Source: Pseudomonadota bacterium (GTDB taxonomy: Bacteria; Myxococcota_A; Polyangia; Polyangiales; Polyangiaceae). Taken from it: DNA of 8,106 nt. The first letter of the stretch is position 1. Every line of letters starts with the position of its first letter. The translations under genes were made by a program, and so were the position numbers. The stretch spans positions 1 to 8,106 of the forward strand of contig JAEYVE010000106.1 in assembly GCA_023432025.1 (NCBI GenBank). The letters are read 5' to 3'. Positions 1-5,486 of this stretch are shown in pieces. The notes under the pieces were generated by a model. The model ran no database searches. It was not told where the DNA came from and saw only the letters and a list, made by a program, of their open reading frames with translations.

Positions 1-138
1 CTCGTTCCAGGGGACCACGTGACGCACGTGGACGCTTCGCATGGCGTGGACGCCGTGGCGCGGGATATTTTGAGCGCCGTGCTCGGGGTTCTGCCGCCGC
101 CCGCCGTGCGGGGCGCGGCTACGCCCCACGACGACTGA
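1..138 (+). CDS. C-terminal end of an unidentified protein (5' part outside window)
   Basis: Frame 1 is open from the first base to a TGA at 136-138 and gives the last 45 residues of a protein that begins outside the window. The readable part contains the stretch DHVTHVDASHGVDAVARDIL followed by a Pro/Ala/Gly-rich end. A histidine-containing segment ahead of a final amphipathic helix is what the tail of an alpha/beta-hydrolase often looks like, the His being the last member of the triad. That is only a resemblance, because the nucleophile and acid regions are not visible. The frame has codon-position GC bias like the neighbouring genes, and the next gene follows on the same strand after about 80 bases. 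I do not assign a function. Confidence 0.55.
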   Translation, partial: LVPGDHVTHVDASHGVDAVARDILSAVLGVLPPPAVRGAATPHDD

Positions 139-179
139 CCTTGCTCGGGACCTCTTCACGCGACGCGCGGCCGGTGAAC

Positions 180-209
180 TTGCCCGGGTCGCGGCCCCAG
201 GCCCATAGT
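180..209 (+). promoter_or_regulatory. Candidate promoter for the PDZ lipoprotein gene
   Basis: TTGCCC at 180-185 matches TTGACA at four positions. An 18-base spacer follows, then CATAGT at 204-209, which matches TATAAT at four positions. The hexamer ends only 9 bases before the ATG at 219, and no Shine-Dalgarno sequence lies between them, so the transcript would start at or next to the start codon. The same arrangement recurs upstream of other genes in the window, which raises confidence. It also argues against the TTG start at 141, which lies upstream of this promoter. Confidence 0.45.
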
Positions 210-218
210 CGCCCCAGA

Positions 219-782
219 ATGCGTGCGCGGATTCGGCTCTCCTTGGGCGGAGTAGGGATGGTTTTGCTCTCGGGCGTGGCGGCTTGCGGCGGCACGAACG
301 CGGCACCGCCAGAGACGCCCCTGATTTCGATCGAAGAGGAGCGGCGAAGTGCCGAGCCGCCGCCCGACGCGGTGCCGACATTTCTCGAGCGCGAGGACGT
401 GAATCGAACCGTGGACGCCGGGCTCGGGCGTTTTCTCCAAAGCGTGTCGATCGAGGCCAGCCTGGTCGACGGACGCTTTCGAGGATTCCGCATCGTCGAG
501 GTGCGTCCCGCCGACGCGTGGCGCGGCGTGGATCTCAGGGTGGGCGACGTGGTGACCGCCATCAACGGCAAGCCGATTGAACGCCCCGAACAAGCGTACG
601 AAGTGTTTACCAGTCTGAAGCAGGCGGACCGGCTCGTGGTTTCTTATCTTCGTGCCGGAAGCGCGCGCGAGCTCGTCCTGCCGATTGTGGGCGGCGGCGC
701 CCCGCCGCCCGCCGCCGCCGAGGTGCCTGCGCGCTCGGGCGCGGTGCCGGGCTCGCTGCCAGAAGCCCCGGCTCGGCAATGA
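219..782 (+). CDS. Lipoprotein with a GspC-type PDZ domain
   Basis: The product is 187 residues from ATG 219. The reading frame extends upstream to a TTG at 141, but ATG 219 puts a classic lipoprotein signal at the N-terminus: RARIR, a hydrophobic stretch, and the lipobox V-A-A-C with Cys23. A charged, proline-rich linker (about 24-55) leads to a PDZ domain at about 77-157, with the motif LRVGDVVTAINGKPI (residues 106-120) and a following helix EQAYEVFTSL. This matches the C-terminal PDZ domain of type II secretion protein GspC/PulC (established family knowledge). The GspC transmembrane anchor and homology region are absent, so it is not a complete GspC. The last 30 residues are Pro/Ala-rich and low in complexity. 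A role in presenting or scaffolding envelope proteins is inference. No other secretion gene is in view. It could also be a general PDZ lipoprotein. Confidence 0.85.
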   Translation: MRARIRLSLGGVGMVLLSGVAACGGTNAAPPETPLISIEEERRSAEPPPDAVPTFLEREDVNRTVDAGLGRFLQSVSIEASLVDGRFRGFRIVEVRPADAWRGVDLRVGDVVTAINGKPIERPEQAYEVFTSLKQADRLVVSYLRAGSARELVLPIVGGGAPPPAAAEVPARSGAVPGSLPEAPARQ

Positions 783-811
783 GCCGCGCCCCGGGCCGCG
801 CCTTGGTGCAA

Positions 812-826
812 GTCGGGTGGCCCGAC
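812..826 (+). terminator. Hairpin 30 bases after the PDZ gene stop, possible terminator
   Basis: GTCGGG and CCCGAC form a perfect 6-bp stem around a TGG loop. It lies 30 bases past the stop codon, where a terminator would be expected. No T-tract follows, so intrinsic termination is doubtful; it may instead protect a 3' end or be chance in GC-rich DNA. Confidence 0.3.
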
Positions 827-882
827 CCTGTCGCGCTCGTTCGAATCAATCTCGTAAGGTTGCAACGAAGCTCGCGAGCACG

Positions 883-897
883 GCCCGTCTCACGGGC
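883..897 (+). other. Second 6-3-6 hairpin in the same gap
   Basis: GCCCGT and ACGGGC form a perfect 6-bp stem with a CTC loop, the same geometry as the hairpin at 812-826. A 10-base palindrome lies just before it at 870-879. No T-tract follows. It could be part of a structured 3' end or leader, or chance. Confidence 0.3.
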
Positions 898-1100
898 GCC
901 GGTGGTCTGCGTGGTTCATGCTTGAACGTTGGGGCGGATGGCCTCGACACGGTGGCCCTTCGTCGCACATGAGCCGGGTGTTTGTCCGTGACCGAGTCGA
1001 CAGCCGGCGACGCGCGCTGAGCCGTCCGTTCACGCGAGCGGTTCAGACAGTGGAGCTGGGGTGCGGCGACAGGCGCTCCAGAGAAAAAACGATTCAACCG

Positions 1101-1105
1101 GGAGG
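1101..1105 (+). promoter_or_regulatory. Strong ribosome binding site that sets the start at 1112
   Basis: GGAGG sits 6 bases before ATG 1112, an ideal spacing. It decides the start codon against the upstream in-frame alternative at 1061. It is the only textbook Shine-Dalgarno sequence I see in the window. Confidence 0.75.
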
Positions 1106-1111
1106 TGGGGT

Positions 1112-1483
1112 ATGAATCCAATCATCGCCGCATTGGCGACCAATCCAGCCGTGGGCGCGGCCGCGCAGCAGATTTTCAAGGAGCTGACGCCGGTCGTTTC
1201 GCGGGGGCTTCGACACATGCGGCCTGGCTTTTTCGCGCCCGTGTTCGCGCCGGGGCTGCTCGTTTCGTGCTTCGCCGCGGGCATCGCGGTGGGGTGGTTC
1301 ACGGCGCCGCGCAAGGGAGCCGTGATGCGCCGCAAAGTCATCGAGGGCGCACAGCATTGGTATGAGAGCGTGAGTCGGCGCGCGCATGAAAAAGGACACG
1401 AAGCGCTCGTGTGGGCGCGCTCGCACTCGCACGAAGGGGACGCGCATTCGCACGAAGGGGACAACCCCTCGCAGACGCACTGA
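1112..1483 (+). CDS. Small one-span membrane protein with His-rich tail, YtxH-like
   Basis: The product is 123 residues from ATG 1112, chosen because a GGAGG lies 6 bases upstream. An amphipathic N-terminal part (1-38) precedes one hydrophobic segment at about 40-63. The segment ends in GWFTAPRKGAVMRRKV, a Gly-rich span followed by Ala-Pro and a basic patch. That layout resembles YtxH-domain proteins, but the match is loose and made by eye. The soluble C-terminal part is probably helical (HWYESVSRRAHEKGHEALVWA). It ends in the tandem repeat HSHEGDA/HSHEGDN, so the last 32 residues carry seven histidines, which could bind a divalent metal (inference). The protein has no signal-peptide cleavage site and is probably anchored in the inner membrane. 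The next gene downstream is convergent. Its function is unknown. Confidence 0.8.
   Translation: MNPIIAALATNPAVGAAAQQIFKELTPVVSRGLRHMRPGFFAPVFAPGLLVSCFAAGIAVGWFTAPRKGAVMRRKVIEGAQHWYESVSRRAHEKGHEALVWARSHSHEGDAHSHEGDNPSQTH
1424..1465 (+). repeat. Two tandem 21-base units encoding HSHEGD(A/N)
   Basis: The units at 1424-1444 and 1445-1465 share an identical 15-base core (TCGCACGAAGGGGAC at 1427-1441 and 1448-1462). The period is 21 bases, exactly seven codons, so gain or loss of units keeps the frame. The product is a histidine- and acid-rich tail on the small membrane protein. Confidence 0.85.
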
Positions 1484-1494
1484 GGACGCGCTGA

Positions 1495-1530
1495 GCGCCT
1501 GCTCGGGTCATGCGGCTTTCGAGCGGGCGC
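1495..1530 (+). terminator. 11-bp stem-loop just after the small membrane protein gene
   Basis: GCGCCTGCTCG (1495-1505) pairs with CGAGCGGGCGC (1520-1530) through ten Watson-Crick pairs and one T-G wobble, closing a 14-base loop. It begins 12 bases after the stop codon at 1481-1483. There is no T-tract, so it may act as a Rho-assisted terminator or a 3'-end stabiliser. It directly abuts the nested inverted repeats at 1534-1630. Confidence 0.5.
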
Positions 1531-1533
1531 CAG

Positions 1534-1630
1534 GAGCTTCGTGTGAGCGTAGTGCGGGAGCACCGCCCCCCGGTCGTGAAGTGCCTTCCCCCAAGAGCGT
1601 CGCTCGGGGAGCGGTGTGTCCCGCAAGCTC
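1534..1630. repeat. Nested inverted repeats between convergent genes
   Basis: Four stems nest in order. GAGCTT 1534-1539 pairs with AAGCTC 1625-1630. GCGGGA 1554-1559 pairs with TCCCGC 1619-1624. CACCGC 1561-1566 pairs with GCGGTG 1611-1616. An inner hairpin (CCCC 1589-1592 plus GAGC 1595-1598, with GCTC 1602-1605 plus GGGG 1606-1609) has a two-base AA bulge and a GTC loop. On the right arm 18 of 20 bases from 1611 to 1630 are paired. It ends 4 bases past the lipase stop codon read on the minus strand. A bidirectional terminator is the simplest reading; a structured RNA is possible. Confidence 0.5.
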
Positions 1631-1633
1631 GGC

Positions 1634-2770
1634 CTACGTCGCGGAGGCGATTTGGTAGCTCGCGATCGAGTCGACCACTTGCTGAAACTCACGCCGTGAA
1701 AAGGCGGAGCCGCTGGTGAGCCAGTCCACGTGGCGCACCGGGTGCACCTCGTCCTGAAAATGCCCGATGACGTCGAGGTGATCTCCATCGCCGGCCCACA
1801 GGAGGTCTCCCCAGGGCATGCTCAGCGTGGGCACGATGCCGTCGCTGTCGCCGTCCGTCGGCATGCGGCCGATGCCTCGCTCCACGAACTGGAGGGCCGC
1901 GCGGTCGAGCTTCGCGTAGCCGTACTGCGCGTGCCGCTGCGCGGCGAATTGGTAGAGCGTGGTGTAGAGCGCGGCGGTGAACGCCGTATAGGGCGAGCGC
2001 ACGCGGCGCGCCGCGCGCATGGTCGCTGGGCGTGGCGCGGCGGATACGAGAGACGCGTAGCGGACGTGCTCGGCGTTTTCCACGGCGGCGTTGAAGAGGT
2101 CCATCGCCTCGGGGCTGATCTGGATGATGGCCCCTTGATCCACCTGCACCTTGCTCAGAAATTCGGTGATTTCCCCGCGTCCGTCGCGATCCACGAAGCG
2201 CAAGACCGCGCTGGTGATGCCGCTGAAGACCTTCAGATCGTTGCCGAACAAGGCGTCGATGCCGCCGATACCGGCGAGCACTCGGGAGAAGATGGCGAGG
2301 GAGGGCTCTCCCAGCTTGAGGGAAACCACCGTGAGTAGGCTGAGCGCGTACAGAACGCGCGTACCGGAGACGGTGGCGAAGTAACTGGCGACGGGCGTGC
2401 CGTAGTGCGGCGTGTTCACGGACACGTGCGAGCGCACGCGGCGCGTCCAGCCCATGAGGCCCGTCGGGAGCCGCAGGTTGATCAGCGGTGAAAGCACCAG
2501 CCGCCCGTCGAGCCCGCCGGTGGAATGGCCAACGAGGTGAATGGGGCCGCTGCCCGTGGTGGTGTGCCCGACGGTGGTGGCCAAGACGCGCGCTCGCTCG
2601 CGGAGGGAGGAGGTCGGCGGCGTTGGAACGTCCTCGAAGCTGACTGGAATGCCTGCGTCGGCGTAGCGGCGCTCGAGGCCTTTGCGCAGGTGATGAAAGT
2701 AGTCGTAGCCGGCGAGGTTTCCGAACCCGAACATGCCGGGGACGAAGTAGACGGTGTGACGTTCGCTCAT
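1634..2770 (-). CDS. Alpha/beta-hydrolase, lipase-like (triacylglycerol lipase fold)
   Basis: The product is 378 residues from ATG 2768-2770. The first strand and oxyanion loop read YFVPGMFGFGNLAGYDYF (residues 8-25), like the HG-x-FGF loop of bacterial lipases but with Pro-Gly in place of His-Gly. The nucleophile elbow is GHSTGG (81-86) with Ser83. The acid is probably an Asp in GDSDGIVP (307-314), and the base is probably His331 in GDGDHLDV, so a full Ser-Asp-His triad can be proposed. The central part (about 130-290) would form the cap. There is no signal peptide or lipobox, so the protein is either cytoplasmic or exported without one. The gene starts 19 bases after the stop of the upstream lipoprotein gene and has no promoter-like sequence of its own, so the two are probably co-transcribed. 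Its Shine-Dalgarno sequence is poor. Whether the substrate is a lipid ester or another ester cannot be told. Confidence 0.88.
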   Translation of the reverse strand: MSERHTVYFVPGMFGFGNLAGYDYFHHLRKGLERRYADAGIPVSFEDVPTPPTSSLRERARVLATTVGHTTTGSGPIHLVGHSTGGLDGRLVLSPLINLRLPTGLMGWTRRVRSHVSVNTPHYGTPVASYFATVSGTRVLYALSLLTVVSLKLGEPSLAIFSRVLAGIGGIDALFGNDLKVFSGITSAVLRFVDRDGRGEITEFLSKVQVDQGAIIQISPEAMDLFNAAVENAEHVRYASLVSAAPRPATMRAARRVRSPYTAFTAALYTTLYQFAAQRHAQYGYAKLDRAALQFVERGIGRMPTDGDSDGIVPTLSMPWGDLLWAGDGDHLDVIGHFQDEVHPVRHVDWLTSGSAFSRREFQQVVDSIASYQIASAT

Positions 2771-2789
2771 CCTGCGACCGGTGCAGGAC

Positions 2790-3800
2790 TCACTCGAAGC
2801 GAATCCCGCGACTCACGGAAAAATCGAAGCGCACTTCCAGCTGGTCCACCACGGAGGCCGCGGCGCCGTTTTTGTCGTCTCGAGCGGGTGAGTGCGGCAC
2901 GGTGCGCGCCACGCGGACGCGGTGAAGTGCGAGTTGTGCATCGCCACCTGCGGCGAAGCCATCCGTGGGAACCGTACCGGCGCCGCTGGCGTCCTCGAAG
3001 GTGCACACCTGCGACTTCGAGCCTGCGCTGAGCTCGACGTAGAGACGATCCGTGGGCTCGTTCGAGCCGCTCCACGTGACGTCCAAGGGCTGTCCACCGG
3101 CCAGCTCCTCGACGCTCTCGAAGGGCGCGCCGCCGAGCGTGACGTCCGTGGGCATCGGGGGCGCGTCGTGGGAAGCCGACAGCTCTGCGACGGTGCCGTC
3201 ATTGCTCGTTTCGATGCGGTAGAGCTGCGCGGCGGGCAGACCTTCACCGTTGCGGTTGCGGCTGGCGTAGACCACGCCCGAAATGAAGTCCGCGATGGTG
3301 GGGAAGGCGTGCGGCGCGAGCTCGTGAGGAGCGCCGCCGGCGATCAGCCGCACTCGGCCCGCGTCCAGGAACTCGATGTGGGGCACCCCAGCCAGACCTT
3401 CCGACGTACGCTCGGGGGGACGCTGCCAGCACTGTCCGGGCTCCGGAAGCTCGATACCGAGTCCCGCCAGCTCGAGCGCGCGGTCCCGATCCGCCGACGC
3501 CGGCAGGTGGACGAAGCCGGCCAAAGCGTCCCCGCGTGGCGCCGTGCGGAGCGCGTCTTGGCGGGAGATGGCGACAACCGCGTGAGTGGATCCCTTGTGG
3601 GCGTCCGCCTCGTAACTTTCGGGCGCGACCGAGCAGCCCCACGCCAGTGCGGCGAAGGTGGCCAGCTGGAGCGCCGTCCGCGGAGCTCGTCTTGGTGTGC
3701 TCCTGGAGGCTTCTGCGGGGTTCTCGAGCCGGCACAGGCGCGCAAAGGTCCAAAGGGACCCAGCGGCGCCGGAGAGGGGGGAGCGAGAACGCGGGGACAC
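2790..3800 (-). CDS. Lipoprotein with C-terminal Ig-like domain, myxobacterial type
   Basis: The product is 336 residues from GTG 3798-3800. The frame continues upstream to a TTG at 3878, but that would overlap the preceding gene. A promoter-like sequence (TTGCCC, 17 bases, TACGAT) ends 10 bases before GTG 3800, which favours it. A hydrophobic stretch TALQLATFAALAWGC ends in a lipobox-like A-W-G-C at Cys56, unusually deep for a lipoprotein, with a long basic N-terminal region before it. The N-terminal half has EPGQCW (Cys124). The C-terminal half (about 190-336) looks like a beta-sandwich, with DVTWSGSNEPTDRLYVEL and VCTFEDASGAGTVP (Cys266). I associate this pattern with lipoproteins common in myxobacteria, from memory and unverified. 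It lies between a barrel-like lipoprotein and the lipase, so an outer-membrane or surface role is inferred. The function is unknown. Confidence 0.75.
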   Translation of the reverse strand: MSPRSRSPLSGAAGSLWTFARLCRLENPAEASRSTPRRAPRTALQLATFAALAWGCSVAPESYEADAHKGSTHAVVAISRQDALRTAPRGDALAGFVHLPASADRDRALELAGLGIELPEPGQCWQRPPERTSEGLAGVPHIEFLDAGRVRLIAGGAPHELAPHAFPTIADFISGVVYASRNRNGEGLPAAQLYRIETSNDGTVAELSASHDAPPMPTDVTLGGAPFESVEELAGGQPLDVTWSGSNEPTDRLYVELSAGSKSQVCTFEDASGAGTVPTDGFAAGGDAQLALHRVRVARTVPHSPARDDKNGAAASVVDQLEVRFDFSVSRGIRFE

Positions 3801-3810
3801 GGGAGCTCGA

Positions 3811-3839
3811 ATCGTAGGTGGCTGATCTCGGGCGGGCAA
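3811..3839 (-). promoter_or_regulatory. Candidate promoter for the Ig-like lipoprotein gene
   Basis: Read on the minus strand, TTGCCC (3839-3834) is followed by a 17-base spacer and TACGAT (3816-3811), which matches TATAAT at four positions. GTG 3800 begins 10 bases later, with no Shine-Dalgarno sequence between. The -35 hexamer is identical to the one upstream of the PDZ lipoprotein. The element sits in the 52-base gap after the upstream gene, so the two downstream genes may have an internal promoter. Confidence 0.45.
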
Positions 3840-3852
3840 GCCGAAGGCCGGG

Positions 3853-4773
3853 TCAGTGTAAATCCGCTGCCAGTGCAAAGGCTGGCGTCAGCGCTAGGCC
3901 GTCCACTCGGGGGCGGAACGACCCGCCGTCATTCGCACGAACGGTCGCGTCGAGCGACTGATAGCCGCCGCTCAGCTCGAGCAAGATGCGCACCGGAGGG
4001 AAGCCGATGCAGAGGCCGGCGACCGCTCCCGCGTAGAAACGAGAGCCATCTGCCTCGGCTGACACGAGCGCGTCGTTCGGATTGAAGTCGAACGTGAGAT
4101 CCGCCGTGAAGCGTTCGTAAAGAACACGGCCGCCGATCCATCCCGAGACGACGTCCGGGCGCGTGCGAATTCCGAGCAACACCGGCAGATCCAACGTCCA
4201 CCCCGAAATGCTGCTGCCGTCGAAGCGTCCAATCTGATTGCCTTCGGGCTCTTTGGGGGCGCCGCCGCCCGTGCGGGGCGACTGCGAGCCGAAATTGGGC
4301 AAAATGGCGCCGATTCCGCCGCCGATACTGAGCGCCACGTCATCGAAGAGAAAGGCGTGGCGCAGGTCTCCGCGCACGCGCCGGCCCGTCGCGGTGACGC
4401 CCATTTCGTACTCTTTCCCCAAGCCAGCTCGCACGCTTGCGAACGGGGCGAGGCCCGGTGTGGCGACGGCGTCCGCGACGGCGCCTTCGACGAACGTGGC
4501 GCGCTCGTCTTGGACGATGTCGTCGTTGGTGTCGCCGAGGGCGCGTGCGTCGTCGATGGAAGCCTTGACGGAGCCGAGGACGACCTGCTGACTTGCGCCA
4601 GCGCCGACGCGCAGCTGACCTCGGCCGAGCGGGTGCGCGGGGTGCAGGAGTGGCGTTCCCGCGCCACAGCCAACGAGCGAGAGCGCCCAGGGCAAGGTCC
4701 ACAGAAGCGCGCGCGCGGACGGCACGAGCCTTTCCCTGCGGCGCGGAGCTGGGCGTTCGACGAAAGCGCTCAC
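3853..4773 (-). CDS. Lipoprotein, probable beta-rich outer-membrane protein
   Basis: The product is 306 residues from GTG 4771-4773. The frame is open back to a TTG at 4809, but that TTG is part of a perfect TTGACA promoter element, so it is unlikely to be the start. A second candidate is GTG 4723-4725, preceded by AGGGAAAGG, which would put the lipid-anchor Cys at residue 20 instead of 36. The signal peptide (ALLWTLPWALSLVGC) has the lipobox L-V-G-C. After it comes LLHPAH and then alternating Gly-rich strands such as GRGQLRVGAGASQQVVLGS, VALSIGGGIGAIL, WTLDLPVLLGI and RILLELSGGYQSL, with the spacing of an outer-membrane beta-barrel. It ends in ADLH rather than the aromatic residue typical of barrels. 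It heads the three-gene minus-strand group. The function is unknown; a porin-like or assembly role is only a guess. Confidence 0.8.
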   Translation of the reverse strand: MSAFVERPAPRRRERLVPSARALLWTLPWALSLVGCGAGTPLLHPAHPLGRGQLRVGAGASQQVVLGSVKASIDDARALGDTNDDIVQDERATFVEGAVADAVATPGLAPFASVRAGLGKEYEMGVTATGRRVRGDLRHAFLFDDVALSIGGGIGAILPNFGSQSPRTGGGAPKEPEGNQIGRFDGSSISGWTLDLPVLLGIRTRPDVVSGWIGGRVLYERFTADLTFDFNPNDALVSAEADGSRFYAGAVAGLCIGFPPVRILLELSGGYQSLDATVRANDGGSFRPRVDGLALTPAFALAADLH

Positions 4774-4779
4774 GGGCTC

Positions 4780-4809
4780 CCTGTAGGGACGAACGCGGGA
4801 GCCTGTCAA
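4780..4809 (-). promoter_or_regulatory. Promoter with perfect TTGACA -35 for the minus-strand gene group
   Basis: Read on the minus strand, TTGACA (4809-4804) is a perfect consensus -35. An 18-base spacer (4803-4786) leads to TACAGG (4785-4780), a weak -10. Transcription would begin about 7 bases later, at or next to GTG 4773, giving a leaderless message from that start or a 48-base leader for GTG 4725. The divergent gene starts at 4928 on the other strand. Confidence 0.55.
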
Positions 4810-4912
4810 CGAGCAGCTCCGTCAGGTCGTCCGCCGCCAAGCTCTCCGGAGCGCGGGCTCGGCCTTTGCTGGGTGGGGGACGGTTCGGCTAGCGGAGGGA
4901 GGCTGGTCGCTC

Positions 4913-4918
4913 TAGAGT
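4913..4918 (+). promoter_or_regulatory. Candidate -10 element close to the cysteine-rich lipoprotein start
   Basis: TAGAGT ends 9 bases before ATG 4928, the same distance as in the PDZ lipoprotein gene. I cannot find a good -35 at 16-18 bases, and no Shine-Dalgarno sequence is at a useful distance: the purine run GGAGGGAGG at 4894-4902 is 25 bases from the ATG. The call rests mainly on the pattern shared with other genes in the window. Confidence 0.3.
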
Positions 4919-4927
4919 CCGCGGCCC

Positions 4928-5464
4928 ATGCGGCTCGCGCTGCTCATTTCATGTCTGGTCGCCTTGGCGGCTTGTCAGCCAAAAGTCGGCGACTCCTGTG
5001 ACGTCGACAGCGACTGCTCACGGACGGGCGAGCGCATTTGTGATTCGACCCAGCCGGGAGGGTACTGCACCGTCTTCGGCTGTGATCCGACGAGCTGTCC
5101 CGACGACGAATCGGTGTGCATCTCCTTCGGAAACGTCATGACCACGGCGGGTGGTTGCGACGGAAGCGGCAGCGTGTCGCCCTACGCGCGGAACTTCTGC
5201 ATGGCGCGCTGCGGAGGGGACGGGGATTGTCGCGGAGGCTACGTTTGCGTGGACATGGCCGCGGAAAATCCGTGGGGCGCGGACGTGGTGACGAGCGATC
5301 CGGGGAGCACGAAGGTGTGCGTGCGTCCGTACAGCGGCGCTCCGCTGCCCAATGGACAGCCCAGCGAGTACTGCACGAACACCAGCACGCCAACGCTTCC
5401 CTCGTTCGGAGGCGCTTCTGCGGGTGGCGCGGGCGGCATGAGCGGCGCCGACGGCGCGCCCTGA
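4928..5464 (+). CDS. Cysteine-rich lipoprotein of unknown function
   Basis: The product is 178 residues from ATG 4928. The signal peptide is short (MRLALLISCLVALAAC) with lipobox L-A-A-C and anchor Cys16. After the anchor come 14 further cysteines, at residues 24, 30, 38, 47, 52, 57, 64, 77, 91, 95, 101, 107, 131 and 149. The number is even, so up to seven disulphides could form in an oxidising compartment. Two modules look alike in style: GDSCDVDSDC...ERICD near 21-39 and CMARCGGDGDCRGGYVC at 91-107. This is the pattern of small disulphide-rich surface domains found in myxobacterial lipoproteins. The last 20 residues are Gly/Ala/Ser-rich and probably disordered. The next gene begins 22 bases downstream, so the two are probably one transcription unit. 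No ligand or partner can be named. Confidence 0.85.
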   Translation: MRLALLISCLVALAACQPKVGDSCDVDSDCSRTGERICDSTQPGGYCTVFGCDPTSCPDDESVCISFGNVMTTAGGCDGSGSVSPYARNFCMARCGGDGDCRGGYVCVDMAAENPWGADVVTSDPGSTKVCVRPYSGAPLPNGQPSEYCTNTSTPTLPSFGGASAGGAGGMSGADGAP

Positions 5465-5486
5465 GCCCGAGGTAGCGCCGCGCGCC

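Larger units (their letters stand above)
783..1111. other. 329-base intergenic region with short hairpins, no gene seen
   Basis: Between the PDZ lipoprotein and the small membrane protein I find no convincing coding frame. The small open frames here have no ribosome site or recognisable protein features. The region holds two perfect 6-bp hairpins (812-826 and 883-897), a 10-base palindrome GCTCGCGAGC at 870-879, and a Shine-Dalgarno sequence at its right end. I could not identify a convincing promoter for the downstream gene. A small RNA cannot be excluded by eye. Confidence 0.6.

Noticed and set aside
690..720. GCC/GCG-rich run resembling a simple repeat
   Set aside because: It encodes the Gly/Pro/Ala-rich C-terminal tail of the PDZ lipoprotein and is ordinary low complexity in high-GC coding DNA.
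953..967. Sigma-54-like sequence TGGCCC followed by CGCA
   Set aside because: The spacing between the GG and GC elements is one base short of the strict sigma-54 requirement, and the second element lacks TTGC.
918..1115. Small plus-strand frame in the gap before the small membrane protein
   Set aside because: There is no Shine-Dalgarno sequence, the composition is Arg-rich, and it has no recognisable feature; it overlaps the ribosome site of the real gene.
2892..4085. A 397-codon plus-strand frame opposite the two lipoproteins
   Set aside because: Its translation is Arg/Gly-rich without signal or motif, and it crosses the 3' end of one minus-strand gene and most of another, both of which have lipoprotein signals and domain-like sequence.
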